Of a stretch of DNA of 64,000 nt, positions 9,308 to 19,660 are shown piece by piece; the first letter of the stretch is position 1; the number at the start of each line of letters is the position of its first letter. The notes beneath the pieces are model-generated. The model was not told the DNA's origin and ran no database searches. It saw nothing but the letters and a program-made list of their open reading frames with translations. Position numbers and translations under genes: made by a program. Source of the stretch: CAVPFA01 sp963703655 (lineage in GTDB: Bacteria; Actinomycetota; Acidimicrobiia; Acidimicrobiales; Bog-793); the NCBI GenBank assembly GCA_963703655.1, contig CAVPFA010000004.1, positions 310,001 to 374,000 of the forward strand. The letters are read 5' to 3'.

Positions 9308-9679
9308 CGCGGAGATCCCTTCTCCAGATCGCGCCGACAAGCGGCGCGGGTGGCACCCGTCGAGCAGCACCACTGAGGATGGTCCCTCCTGTGCGCTCGG
9401 ACCGGTTGCCCATGACAGCGAGAACGCGGTCTTCGTCGTCTCGTTCACGCGACCCCGCGCCCGTCTGGGCGACGGCGCGGTCGGTCACGTCAAAGAGCAC
9501 GAAGCAGGTGACGACCGTCGCGGCAACCGAATTCGGTTGTGAAAAGGGCCTTGGCATCGTCATCCTGGGGATAAGTCTAGTCCCCTGCCAGCTCGCCTAT
9601 GCGGCAAACCCACGTGGCCGCCGGGCTCGGTCGTAGGCCGGGCCTTGTCTTGGGCCCGGCGCCGGCCCGGTCCTCGTGC
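9308..9679. other. Gap between mrdA and RNase E/G, probable promoter region
   Basis: About 370 bases without a recognisable gene. A minus-strand frame is open from about 9563 to 9120 but its sequence resembles no family I know and it overlaps the RNase start. The region contains a perfect 16-base palindrome at 9524-9539 and the minus-strand sequence CTAGACTTATCCCC near 9575, which could be part of a promoter. rodA, which often follows mrdA, is not here. Confidence 0.5.
9524..9539. repeat. Perfect 16-base palindrome CAACCGAATTCGGTTG
   Basis: The sequence is its own reverse complement over 16 bases. It lies about 220 bases upstream of the RNase E/G start in an otherwise gene-free gap, so it could be a regulator site or a hairpin in a leader RNA. 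No second copy was noticed. Confidence 0.6.
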
Positions 9680-11815
9680 TCACGGGGCGTTCGCCGGAGG
9701 GCGGAGGCTCGGGGCGCCGATCGGATGGGCGGTGAGGTAGGTGAAGATCTGACGTGCGACAGGGGCGGCTGCGGCCGCGCCGTAGCCGGCCTGATCGATC
9801 ACGACGGCGACGACGTAGCGCGGCTGGGACGGAGGCGTGGGCCCGAACGCCACGAACAGCGCCGTCGGCTGCACGCCCGTGACCGAGCTCTCCGTGGCCG
9901 TACCGGTCTTGCCGGCGAGAGGCATCCCTTTGTAACCCTGGAACGCACCGTAGGCCGTCCCCTGGTCCTGAGCGTTCGAGGAGTAGATGACGCCTTCGAG
10001 CCCGGTGAGGATCTGCCCGTAGGTGCTCGCCGGCAGCGGGACGTGGCCCATGACACGCGGCTTGAATCGCTTCAGCACCTTGCCCGACGGCGAGACGATC
10101 GAGTTGACCACCTGCGGGGCGTAGCGCGTGCCGCCCGTCGCGAACGTGCCGTACTCTACGGCCAGCTGCAGCGGGGTGATCAGCGTCTCCCCCTGCCCGA
10201 AGGCCATCTCGATGTTGTCGCCGATGCCGTAGTACGAGCTGAGGAAGGCCCCTGGGGCTTCGGAGTACTGGACCTGGCGCAAACGGGGGCTGTCCACCTG
10301 GCCCGAGTACTCGCCGGGCAGGTCGACGCCGGTGAGCTTTCCAAGACCGTAATCGTGGGCGATGTTTTGAATCGGCGTCTGGCCGTAGGTAGCCGAGTCG
10401 TACCAGTAGTCCGCACCGAGGGTGTAGAAGAAGGTGTCGTCCGAGGTCGTGAGGGCGGTCTCGATGTCGATCTCGCCCAGGCCAGGCTCGTGCTGGTTGT
10501 TGAAGTACGTGCAGACGCCGCTGCAGGGCTGGCGGATCTGGTAGTAGCCGGGGTCGTTGACGTAGCCCCCGAGGCTGGCCAGCAAGCCGTCGTTCAGCGC
10601 CGCCGTCGCCGTCGCCAGCTTGAACGTCGACCCGGGCGCCCAGCTGCCGTCGATGGCCCGGTTGAACAGCGGGTCGTAGTGCGCCTTGCTCGTCAAGAGC
10701 TGGTAGTGCTTGTCGGAGATGCCGCCGACCCACCACGACGGGTCGTAGGTGGGCACCGACGCCATTGCGAGGACGGCTCCGGTCTGGGGATCGAGCACGA
10801 CAGCTGCTCCGGAGTGACTGAACGGCAGGCTTGCGATCTGGCCGGCCAGGGCCTTCTCGAGCTCCTTCTGGAGATTCACGTCGATGTTGAGCACGACGTC
10901 GTCCCCGCTCACCGGCCCCGTCGTCTTCACGGTCCCGACGGGGTTGCCCAGGGCATCCACCTTGATGACCTGCGAGCCGGGCCGCCCCCGCAGCGACAGC
11001 TCGTAGGCGGCCTCGACGCCGGACTGACCGATCACGTCGTTCGGGGTGTACCCGTCCTTCGCCAACGCCTTCAGCTCGGCCTCGTCGATGTCGCCCGTGT
11101 AACCGAGCACTTGTGCGGCTGTGTCGCCGTAGGGGTACGTCCGCTCGGCGGTGAAGGCGACGGCAACCCCGGGGAACATGGCCTCGTGCTCGGAAAGGTA
11201 GACGATCGTCGATTGCGAGACCCCGATCGCAATCGGCACGGGCTGGTAGACGCTCGCCTGTGGATTCTCGAGCGCCGTGGTGACCTCCGCGCTGGTCTCG
11301 CCCAGCAGCGCCGCCAGACGCCCGATCACGACCGGGGTCGCCGTGGCGCGGCTCAGGGTGACGACCGCGAGCACCTGGTCGCCTACGAGCACCTGCCCGC
11401 CACGGGCCAGGATCAGGCCGCGCGTCGGCGTGATCGGGACGGTCTGCTGCTGGTAGATGAGCGCAGCGTTGCGGTAGTGCGAGCTGTGCAGGACCTGGAG
11501 CGACCACAGGCGGACCACCACAGCCGAGAAGGCCACCAGCACGATCAGGCCCATGACCGTGAGCCGCAAGCCGTAGCGGGCGCTCTCCTGGCGGCGCTGC
11601 TGCTCGCGCTCCTCCCCCTCGATGCGCTTGAGCGGACTCGAGCTGACCAACCGCGTCCGGTGCCTGTCACCCTCCTCGTCGGCGGGAAAGTACGGCGCGT
11701 GCGGCCGCTTCGGCGCGCGGCCGGTTTGCAGCTCGTCCGGTCCGTCGCGCGGACCGAGCCGCCGGCGGCTGTTGAGCTCACCTCGCGCTGCCGCTCGCGA
11801 ACGCGGCCGGATCAC
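9680..11815 (-). CDS. mrdA: Penicillin-binding protein 2 (transpeptidase for elongation)
   Basis: Membrane-anchored DD-transpeptidase that cross-links peptidoglycan during cell elongation with MreBCD. A ~75-residue basic cytoplasmic N-terminus precedes one membrane segment (LTVMGLIVLVAFSAVVVRLW). The pedestal domain follows, then the transpeptidase domain with the active-site serine in PGSTFKLA (SxxK), the SDD triplet (PBP2 enzymes use SxD), and AGKTGTATES (KTG). The GTG at 11815 overlaps the mreD end by 38 bases; an alternative TTG at 11839 exists and neither has a clear ribosome site. The last in the mreBCD-mrdA cluster. Confidence 0.93.
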   Translation of the reverse strand: MIRPRSRAAARGELNSRRRLGPRDGPDELQTGRAPKRPHAPYFPADEEGDRHRTRLVSSSPLKRIEGEEREQQRRQESARYGLRLTVMGLIVLVAFSAVVVRLWSLQVLHSSHYRNAALIYQQQTVPITPTRGLILARGGQVLVGDQVLAVVTLSRATATPVVIGRLAALLGETSAEVTTALENPQASVYQPVPIAIGVSQSTIVYLSEHEAMFPGVAVAFTAERTYPYGDTAAQVLGYTGDIDEAELKALAKDGYTPNDVIGQSGVEAAYELSLRGRPGSQVIKVDALGNPVGTVKTTGPVSGDDVVLNIDVNLQKELEKALAGQIASLPFSHSGAAVVLDPQTGAVLAMASVPTYDPSWWVGGISDKHYQLLTSKAHYDPLFNRAIDGSWAPGSTFKLATATAALNDGLLASLGGYVNDPGYYQIRQPCSGVCTYFNNQHEPGLGEIDIETALTTSDDTFFYTLGADYWYDSATYGQTPIQNIAHDYGLGKLTGVDLPGEYSGQVDSPRLRQVQYSEAPGAFLSSYYGIGDNIEMAFGQGETLITPLQLAVEYGTFATGGTRYAPQVVNSIVSPSGKVLKRFKPRVMGHVPLPASTYGQILTGLEGVIYSSNAQDQGTAYGAFQGYKGMPLAGKTGTATESSVTGVQPTALFVAFGPTPPSQPRYVVAVVIDQAGYGAAAAAPVARQIFTYLTAHPIGAPSLRPPANAP

Positions 11816-12317
11816 GGTGAGCGCCCGGCGCGAGCGCAACGGTCCACTCGAGCAGCCGGTAGGCCGGGGCGGCGAGCAGGAGGCAGCCCGCGGTCACGAC
11901 TGCGACGATGACCGCAAGCTGGTGTCGCGAAACGCTCGGTTGGCCGATGAGGGTCCCGAGCCCCGCGTACAGGAGCGTCCCGCCCACTCCGCCCAGCAGC
12001 GCGGTCGCGAGCCTGAAGCCAAATGGCGGCCGGCCCGCGGGGAGCCCTGCCGTCAAGCCGACGGCGAAGGCGACCAGCACGTAGCTGAGCGACGACAGGC
12101 CATAGGGCGTTTGGACCAACAGGTCGGCTACAAGCCCGAGCGCGAACGCCATCACGGCGCCCCGCTGGGGGCCGCCGGCGAGACCGGCCGAGATCGCCAA
12201 CAGCAAGAACAGGTCCGGATGCGCCCCCGCGACCACGATCTGGTCCAGCACGCCGGCCTGAAGGATCACAGCCACCAGAGCGACGACCGCCAGGCGGCCC
12301 CAGGTGCGCACCGTCAT
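11778..12317 (-). CDS. mreD: Rod shape-determining protein MreD
   Basis: A 179-residue integral membrane protein with about five to six hydrophobic helices and almost no loops (LAVVALVAVILQAGVLDQIVV at the start, LFLLLAISAGLAGG, AVIVAVVTAGCLLLA). Position between mreC and mrdA and size identify MreD, the membrane partner of MreC in the elongation complex. Sequence conservation in this family is weak, so the call rests on topology and context. Confidence 0.88.
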   Translation of the reverse strand: MTVRTWGRLAVVALVAVILQAGVLDQIVVAGAHPDLFLLLAISAGLAGGPQRGAVMAFALGLVADLLVQTPYGLSSLSYVLVAFAVGLTAGLPAGRPPFGFRLATALLGGVGGTLLYAGLGTLIGQPSVSRHQLAVIVAVVTAGCLLLAAPAYRLLEWTVALAPGAHRDPAAFASGSAR

Positions 12318-12375
12318 CGAACGCCCGCGCCTTCGGCCTTCGCTGGTCGGCCTTCCAGCTTGGGCCGAGGCTCCC

Positions 12376-13206
12376 TCATGCCGGTGCGAGCCATTGGAGC
12401 ACGGCGACGTACTGCAGGAGGGAGAAGTCGACGACCGGCGTCACGAGAACCTGGGACGTGAGCGAGCCGCTCGAGTGCCGCACGGACGACACGGTACCGA
12501 CCGGGATGCCCGATGGGTAGGCGGCCGGGACAAGGCCGCTCGTGACGACGGGAGCTCCCTTTGAGGTGCTGCTCGACTCGGAGACGTCCTGGAGTTGCAG
12601 CGGGTCGCCCGCGCCTTGACCCTGGGCCACCGCCACGTTGCCCGGCCCGAAGCGAACCCCGACGTCAGATCTCGGATCGGTCACGAGCTGAACTACGGCC
12701 GTGCTGCGGCTGGCCGCGATGACCGTGCCGACCAGCCCGGCGCCCGACACGACCGGCATCCCGACGCCGACACCGTTGGAGGTGCCGCGATCGATCCCGA
12801 CGGTGAGGTCGAAGTTGGACGAGGTGGAGATCACCTGCCCTAGCACCTCAGGGATCCCGTCGGCATAGGGAAGGTTCTCGTCGGATCGCAGCTGGTCGAG
12901 CTGTTGCTGCGCCTGCTGGGTCTCGATCAGCTGGCGGCGCAGCTGTCCGACCTCGAGCTGCAGTCGCTGGTTCTCGCTCAGCGCCCCGCCGTAATTGACG
13001 ACCCCGGCGAAGAGGTTGCCGACCGGGTCGAGCACCGCCGCGATGGCGCGCTGCACCGGCGACAGGACGTCTCCGACCCCGTTGCGGACCGAGCTCACCA
13101 CGTGCTTGGCTTCGCCCCGATAGGCGATCGTGATCACCGTGATCGAGGTGAGCAGCAAGATGACCAGCGTGAGACGCTGGCTGGTGTTGCGGCGCGAGGC
13201 GGCCAC
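12376..13206 (-). CDS. mreC: Rod shape-determining protein MreC
   Basis: A 276-residue bitopic membrane protein: one N-terminal membrane segment (RLTLVILLLTSITVITIAY, about residues 11-29), a coiled coil (LSENQRLQLEVGQLRRQL...QQLDQL, about 76-106) and an extracytoplasmic beta-rich domain with VGMPVVSGAGLVGTVI. MreC scaffolds the elongation machinery by binding PBP2 outside the membrane. GTG start, 15 bases after mreB. Confidence 0.94.
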   Translation of the reverse strand: MAASRRNTSQRLTLVILLLTSITVITIAYRGEAKHVVSSVRNGVGDVLSPVQRAIAAVLDPVGNLFAGVVNYGGALSENQRLQLEVGQLRRQLIETQQAQQQLDQLRSDENLPYADGIPEVLGQVISTSSNFDLTVGIDRGTSNGVGVGMPVVSGAGLVGTVIAASRSTAVVQLVTDPRSDVGVRFGPGNVAVAQGQGAGDPLQLQDVSESSSTSKGAPVVTSGLVPAAYPSGIPVGTVSSVRHSSGSLTSQVLVTPVVDFSLLQYVAVLQWLAPA

Positions 13207-13221
13207 CGCGACCCCGGAAGG

Positions 13222-14253
13222 TCAGCGGTTGGTCGACGCGTAGAGAACCTGCTTCAGCGCCTCGAACTCCTCGAGGCACATGCCACTGCCGAGAGCTACG
13301 CAGTTCAGCGGGTCCGGGGCGACGATGATCGGCATGTGCGTCTCCGCTTGGAGCCTGCTGTCGAGGCCGTGCAGCAGGGCGCCACCACCGGTGAGCACGA
13401 TGCCCTGTTCCATGATGTCGGCCGCCAGCTCAGGTGGAGTCCGGTCGAGCGTGACCTTGACGGCGTCGACAATGGCTGCCACCGGCTCCTCGATGGCCTT
13501 GCGAATCTCCTCGGTCGTCGTGACGACCGTCTTGGGAAGGCCGGTCACGAGGTCCCTCCCCCGGATCTCGGCGTGGAGCTCCTCCTGGAGCTCGTACGCC
13601 GAGCCGAGTGCGATCTTGATCTCTTCTGCCGTCCGCTCGCCGAGCGCGAGGCTGTACTCCTTCTTGACGAACGAGATGATCGCCTCGTCCAGCTCGTCTC
13701 CGCCGATGCGGATCGACTGGCTGACGACGATCCCGCCGAGGGAGATGACCGCGACCTCTGTGGTACCGCCGCCGATGTCGACGACCATGTTTCCCGTCGG
13801 CTCGTGAATTGGCAGCCCGGCCCCGATGGCCGCTGCCATCGGCTCCTCGATGATGTAGGCCTTGCGAGCTCCGGCATACTCGGCGGCTTCCTGCACGGCG
13901 CGCTTTTCGACTCCTGTGATCCCCGAGGGGACGCAGATCACCATGCGCGGCTTGGAGAAACGATGCGGATGGACCCGGCGGATGAAGTAGCGCAGCATCA
14001 TCTCGCAGATCTCGAAGTCTGCGATGACGCCGTCTTTCAACGGCCTGATCGCCTGGATGTTGCTCGGGGTCCTGCCGATCATCCGTTTCGCCTCGACGCC
14101 CACGGCGAGCGGATGGCCGTCCTTGACGTTGATGGCCACGACCGACGGCTCGTTGAGAACGATCCCACGCCCACGGACGTACACGAGCGTGTTCGCCGTG
14201 CCGAGGTCGACGGCCATGTCGCGACCGATGAAGGAGAACCTGTTCTCAGACAT
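13222..14253 (-). CDS. mreB: Rod shape-determining actin MreB
   Basis: A 343-residue actin-like ATPase that organises side-wall peptidoglycan synthesis. Phosphate-1 motif DLGTANTLVYV near the N-terminus, phosphate-2 VVDIGGGTTEVAVISLGG, and the adenosine motif VLTGGGALLHGLD are all present. ATG 14253 has GGAGC 7 bases upstream. First gene of the mreBCD-mrdA cluster, so a promoter is expected in the 58 bases before it. The presence of the full set implies a rod-shaped cell. Confidence 0.97.
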   Translation of the reverse strand: MSENRFSFIGRDMAVDLGTANTLVYVRGRGIVLNEPSVVAINVKDGHPLAVGVEAKRMIGRTPSNIQAIRPLKDGVIADFEICEMMLRYFIRRVHPHRFSKPRMVICVPSGITGVEKRAVQEAAEYAGARKAYIIEEPMAAAIGAGLPIHEPTGNMVVDIGGGTTEVAVISLGGIVVSQSIRIGGDELDEAIISFVKKEYSLALGERTAEEIKIALGSAYELQEELHAEIRGRDLVTGLPKTVVTTTEEIRKAIEEPVAAIVDAVKVTLDRTPPELAADIMEQGIVLTGGGALLHGLDSRLQAETHMPIIVAPDPLNCVALGSGMCLEEFEALKQVLYASTNR

Positions 14254-14311
14254 ACAAGTGCTCCAGAGCTAGGCGGGCTTGCACCGCCAGGCTAGGGGAT
14301 GCCGGCGCAGG

Positions 14312-14719
14312 TCACAAGAGCGGAAAGAAGATCCCGATCTCTCGAGCTGCCGCGTCCGGCCCGTCAGAGCCGTGGACGAGGTTCTCGGTCAGCTCGACGG
14401 CGAGATCGCCTCGGATGGTCCCCGGCGGGGCGTCCGCAGGATTGGTGGGCCCCATCAGCGTCCGCACGATCTTCCAGGTGCCGGGCGATCCGGCGACGAC
14501 CATGACCATCGCCGGACCCCGGCTGATGAACTCGACCAGGTCGCCGAAGAAGGGCTTCCCGTCGTGCTCGGCGTAGTGCCGCCTCGCAGTCATGGCATCG
14601 ATGGTGCGCAGGTCGGCCGCGAGTATGCGAAGGCCCTTTTGCTCGATCCGCCTGATGATCTCGCCGACGAGGCCGCGCTCGACGGCGTCCGGCTTGCAAA
14701 TCACGAGTGTGCGCTCCAC
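14312..14719 (-). CDS. ndk: Nucleoside diphosphate kinase
   Basis: A 135-residue kinase that passes phosphate from ATP to other nucleoside diphosphates through a phosphohistidine. Starts RTLVICKPDAVERGLVGEI; the active-site histidine is in ENLVHGSDG near residue 117. Normal length and all core residues present. GTG start at 14719, 47 bases downstream of folC. Confidence 0.97.
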   Translation of the reverse strand: MERTLVICKPDAVERGLVGEIIRRIEQKGLRILAADLRTIDAMTARRHYAEHDGKPFFGDLVEFISRGPAMVMVVAGSPGTWKIVRTLMGPTNPADAPPGTIRGDLAVELTENLVHGSDGPDAAAREIGIFFPLL

Positions 14720-14766
14720 GGGCGGCGACCCTAATCCGCGCAGCCCGGCGCCACAACGCGCAGCGT

Positions 14767-16151
14767 TCAGCGCAGCGCCGTACGTGCCGCTCCGACGACG
14801 TACAAAGAGCCCGTCACCAGCACCAGGTCCTCCCGATCAGCGAGCGCGAAGCGCCCGGTCCACCGCCTCGGCGGTCGACCCGGACTCCTCGGCGGCCAGC
14901 CCGAGGGCTCGCGCCGCCTCGACGACGTTCCCGGGCTCCTGCGCCCGGGGCGACGGGGGGCGGCACGCGACCACGCCACTGATCCGCCCGGGCCCGAGCG
15001 CTGACAGAAGCTCTCCCGGATCGCGACCACGAAGACACCCCATCACGACGATCACCCGCCGCGCGGCGGCGAAGTCTTCCCGAAGGGCCCGTCCGGCGGC
15101 GGCCGCACCGGCCGGGTTGTGGGCCCCGTCGAGCACGACCAGAGGATGCCGGCGCACCACCTCGAGTCGACCCGGAACGGTGACCGAAGCGAGAGCACCG
15201 TGGACGATCTCCTCCTCGATGGTCGTCCCGAGGAACGCCTGTGCGGCGGCGAGCGCGCACGCGGCGTTGTCCGCCTGGTGCGCGCCGTGAAGCGGCAGGA
15301 GAACGTCGGAGAAGCGTCCGAGCGGCGTCCACAGGTCGACCAGTCGGCCACCGACCGCGAGACGGTTGGAAGCGCAGCCGAACTCGTCGCCGCGTCGCCA
15401 TATCGCTCGGGCACCGGCACGCTCGGCCTCGGCCTCGAAGATGGCGGCTATGGCAGCGTCCTCCTCGCCGAGCACGAGCAGCGAGCCGCTCTTCAAGATC
15501 CCGGCCTTCTCGGCCGCGATCGACTCCCGTGTCGTCCCGAGGATGTCGGTGTGATCGAGCTGCACGTTCGTCACGACTGCGACGTCCGCGTGGGCGACGT
15601 TGGTCGCGTCGTAGCGGCCGCCGAGACCGACCTCGACGACGGCCGCCTCGGCTGCCATTTCGGCGAACCAGGCGAATGCGGCGGCCGTGACGAGCTCGAA
15701 CCAGGTCGCCCGCATATCGAGAAATCGCTCCAGCTCGGCCAGGGTCCCGAGAAGGGCGACGAAGGCGTCGTCTGAGATCTCGGCGCCGTCGAACTCGAGC
15801 CGCTCGTTGATCCGCTCCAGATGCGGGACTCAGGTAGGTGCCGACCGAAAGCCCGCAAGCTTGAAGAATCGCCGTCGTCATCCGGGAGGTGGAGCCCTTG
15901 CCGTTCGTCCCGGTGACGTGCACGATGGGGTACGCCGCCTCCGGGTCGCCCAGGGCGCCTACCAGCGCGCTGATGCGCTCGAGCGTGGGCAGGCCGAGGC
16001 GGCCGGCTCGGCCCGACTCGATCGCTTCGAGGTTGACGTGGCGGTCCAGCCACGCGAGCGTCTCGCCGAGCGAGGGGCTCGGGGCGCCAGGCATCGGCAG
16101 CAGAGGGGTCGGCTCGGCCGGAGAGCCGGCCGGCCAGTCAGACGGTGACAC
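14767..16151 (-). CDS. folC: Folylpolyglutamate/dihydrofolate synthase FolC (two frame shifts)
   Basis: Adds glutamate to folates (and joins dihydropteroate with glutamate) using ATP. The P-loop VTGTNGKGSTS and the Mur-ligase central part (VEVGLGGRYDATNV, VTNVQLDHTDILG) and C-terminal domain (VVLDGAHNPAG) are clear, but lie in three frames. One extra base at about 15826 separates GTYLSP from the expected HLERINERLEF, and another at about 14840 separates VDRALRA from LADREDLVLVTGSLYVVG. Removing both gives 460 residues, the family length. Since FolC is normally essential, I take the shifts as sequence errors. GTG start. valS, which often lies between clpX and folC, is absent here. Confidence 0.9.
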
Positions 16152-16183
16152 GCCCTGAGAGCGCCCGACGAGTGTCTGCCAGG

Positions 16184-17461
<1,278 letters not shown>

Positions 17462-17475
17462 TTCGCCCCCGTAGC

Positions 17476-18105
17476 TCAGGCTGCGCCGACGGCCGCCGCT
17501 ATGCCGACGACCTCCCGGCTGGTGATGACCTCGTCGATGATGCCGTACTCCTTGGCTTCCTCGGCATCCATGATGAAGTCCCTGTCCGTGTCCTTGTGGA
17601 GTCGCTCGGGCGACTGGCCGGTGTCGTTGGCGAGCATCTCGTTCAGGAGGTCCCGCATCCGGAGGATCTCCTTGGCCTGCAGTTCGATGTCGCTCGCCTG
17701 CCCACCCCCACCGCCGTACGGCTGATGGAGAAGGATTCTCGCATGCGGGAGAGCGAACCGCTTGCCTTTGGTACCGGCGGCGAGCAGGACGGCCGCTGCC
17801 GACGCGGCCTGTCCGAAACAGAACGTCGACTTGTCCGGTCGCACGTACTTCAGCGTGTCGTAGATCGCGAACAGGGCGGTGATGTCGCCGCCGGGAGAGT
17901 TGATGTAGATGTTGATGTCCTTCTCGGGATCCTCCGACTCGAGAAACAGCATCTGCGCGCACACAAGGTTCGCGACCGTGTCGTCGATCGGAGTTCCGAT
18001 GAAGATGATCCGCTCTCGCAACAGCCGAGAGAACAGGTCGTAGGCGCGCTCGCCTCTCGGCGATTGCTCGACGACGGTGGGGACGAGGTAGTCAAACGCG
18101 GCCAA
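17476..18105 (-). CDS. clpP: ATP-dependent Clp protease proteolytic subunit ClpP
   Basis: A 209-residue serine peptidase. Catalytic triad: Ser102 in GQAASAAAV, His127 in LLHQPYGG and Asp176 in DTDRDFIM. The start is TTG at 18105, supported by a strong AAGGAGG 8 bases before it that is embedded in the last codons of tig; no ATG or GTG is better placed. Translation is therefore coupled to tig. Only one clpP copy is seen here, while many actinobacteria have two in tandem. Confidence 0.95.
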   Translation of the reverse strand: MAAFDYLVPTVVEQSPRGERAYDLFSRLLRERIIFIGTPIDDTVANLVCAQMLFLESEDPEKDINIYINSPGGDITALFAIYDTLKYVRPDKSTFCFGQAASAAAVLLAAGTKGKRFALPHARILLHQPYGGGGGQASDIELQAKEILRMRDLLNEMLANDTGQSPERLHKDTDRDFIMDAEEAKEYGIIDEVITSREVVGIAAAVGAA

Positions 18106-18108
18106 GAA

Positions 18109-19605
18109 TCAGCCCTCCTTGCTCGGTGCCGAGCCGACCGCTTCTTCGCCCACGACACCGGAGTCCCCGCCCTCGACGTCGCGCTGGTCGTCTTTCGCCT
18201 CTATCACCTCGACGTCCGCGGCCTCGGCATCCGCGTGGTCGTCTTTCGCATCTATCACCTCGACGTCCGCGCCAACCGCGGACTCCTCCTCGGAGCCCTC
18301 GCCTTCGAGGAGCAACGATCGATCCATTGGGGCCCCTTGCTCATCGACGAGGTCGACCGAGTCGGTGAGCCATGCCACCGCCTTCTCGTTCCTCACATCC
18401 GAGCGTAGCTGCTCCAGACCGCCGGTCCTGGCGAGGCGGGTCGCAAGACTGCGGGCGTCCTGGTTCGTCCGGGATGCCAGGTGTTCGATCTCAGCCGCGA
18501 GGTCCTGGTCGTCGACGGCGATCTCCTCGGCATCTGCGAGCGCCCGCAACGAGAGATCGATGCGGACCTGGGAGGCGGCCTGGCGCTCGAGCTGGGCAGC
18601 CAGCTCCGCCTCGTCCTCGCCAGAGGCCTCGAGGTACTGATCGATCGTGGCCCCGCGATCCGCCAGGCGATGGGCAAGGGCGTCGCGCGCTCGTTCGGCC
18701 GCAGCCGCGACCAGGGTCGCCGGCATCTCCTCGGAGACGAGCTCGGCGAGGGCCTCGATCGCCCGCTCGCGGAGAAGGAGGCGTGCCTCCAGCTTCTTCA
18801 AGCTCGTGAGACGGGCAGACAGGTCGCTCCGCAGCTCCGCGAGGGTGTCGAACTCTGAAGCATCCGAGGCCCACTCGTCGTTGGCGTCGGGAAGCACCTT
18901 TTCACGCACCTGCTTCACGAGAAGGCGCAGCTTGCCGGGGCCTCCCTGCAGCTCGGGCGCGTCGGCCTCCACGATGTCGCCCGCCTTCTTGCCGCGCAGC
19001 TGGCCGTCGGCGCCTTCTGCGATGCCGCCGGTGCCGACCTCATACACGAAGTCGTCGGCACCGAGGCCGTCGGCTACCTCGCCGCCGCGGATCGCCTGCA
19101 CGTCGAGCGTGACGAGGTCGCCGTCTCGGGCCGGCCGGTCGACGTCGGCGAGCTGGGCGAACTGTTCGCGGAGCCTGTCGACCCGAGCATCGATCTCGGC
19201 CTCTGAGGGCTCTATCGACGGGATCGTGACGACGAGACCCTCGTAACCGGCGATGGAGACCTTGGGACGGACCTCCACGACCGCGTCGAAGGCCAGGGTG
19301 CCGGCGGCCTCGCCCGAGGTGATGTCGATCTCGGGGGCTGCGATCGTGTCGAGCGCCGCCTCCTCGACGGCCTGCGCGTAGTAGTCCGGAAGCGCGTGGC
19401 GGATCACCTCTGCCCGGATGGCCTGAGCGCCGAGCCGCACCTCCAGGAGGCGGCGCGGAACCTTGCCCGGGCGGAACCCGGGGACGCTGACCTCCTTCTG
19501 GAGCCGGCGGAAGGTCTCGTCGACCGCGGTGCGAAGCTCGTCCTCGTCCACCTCGACCGTGAGCTTGACGCGGTTGCCTTCGAGGGCTTCGGAACTGGAG
19601 CGCAT
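18109..19605 (-). CDS. tig: Trigger factor with long acidic repeat tail
   Basis: Ribosome-bound chaperone. The ribosome-binding N-terminal domain contains VPGFRPGKVPRRLLE (the GFRxGKxP signature), followed by the FKBP-like domain (RDGDLVTLDVQAIRGG) and the helical C-terminal arms. ATG 19605. At 498 residues it is longer than the usual ~430 because of an acidic tail of about 60 residues in which ADVEVI(D/E)AKDD occurs twice. The tail's last codons carry the clpP ribosome site. A single peptide-binding chaperone gene heading tig-clpP-clpX is the common order. Confidence 0.95.
   Translation of the reverse strand: MRSSSEALEGNRVKLTVEVDEDELRTAVDETFRRLQKEVSVPGFRPGKVPRRLLEVRLGAQAIRAEVIRHALPDYYAQAVEEAALDTIAAPEIDITSGEAAGTLAFDAVVEVRPKVSIAGYEGLVVTIPSIEPSEAEIDARVDRLREQFAQLADVDRPARDGDLVTLDVQAIRGGEVADGLGADDFVYEVGTGGIAEGADGQLRGKKAGDIVEADAPELQGGPGKLRLLVKQVREKVLPDANDEWASDASEFDTLAELRSDLSARLTSLKKLEARLLLRERAIEALAELVSEEMPATLVAAAAERARDALAHRLADRGATIDQYLEASGEDEAELAAQLERQAASQVRIDLSLRALADAEEIAVDDQDLAAEIEHLASRTNQDARSLATRLARTGGLEQLRSDVRNEKAVAWLTDSVDLVDEQGAPMDRSLLLEGEGSEEESAVGADVEVIDAKDDHADAEAADVEVIEAKDDQRDVEGGDSGVVGEEAVGSAPSKEG
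18185..18271. repeat. Two 36-base copies, 35/36 identical, inside tig
   Basis: Copies at 18185-18220 and 18236-18271, offset by 51 bases (17 codons), encode the repeated DVEVI-AKDD segment of the trigger factor tail. The near-perfect DNA identity indicates a recent in-frame duplication. Confidence 0.85.
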
Positions 19606-19660
19606 AGGTCGTGGGTACTCTACCGGGCGCACGCGCCGCTGCCCGCCACCCAAGCTCCGC

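Noticed and set aside
9599..11911. Long plus-strand open frame (770 codons) opposite mrdA
   Set aside because: Shadow of the penicillin-binding protein gene; its composition is that of reversed codons and no domain is seen.
13222..13240. Overlap or fusion between mreB and mreC
   Set aside because: The two genes are separated by 15 bases with distinct starts; no fusion is needed.
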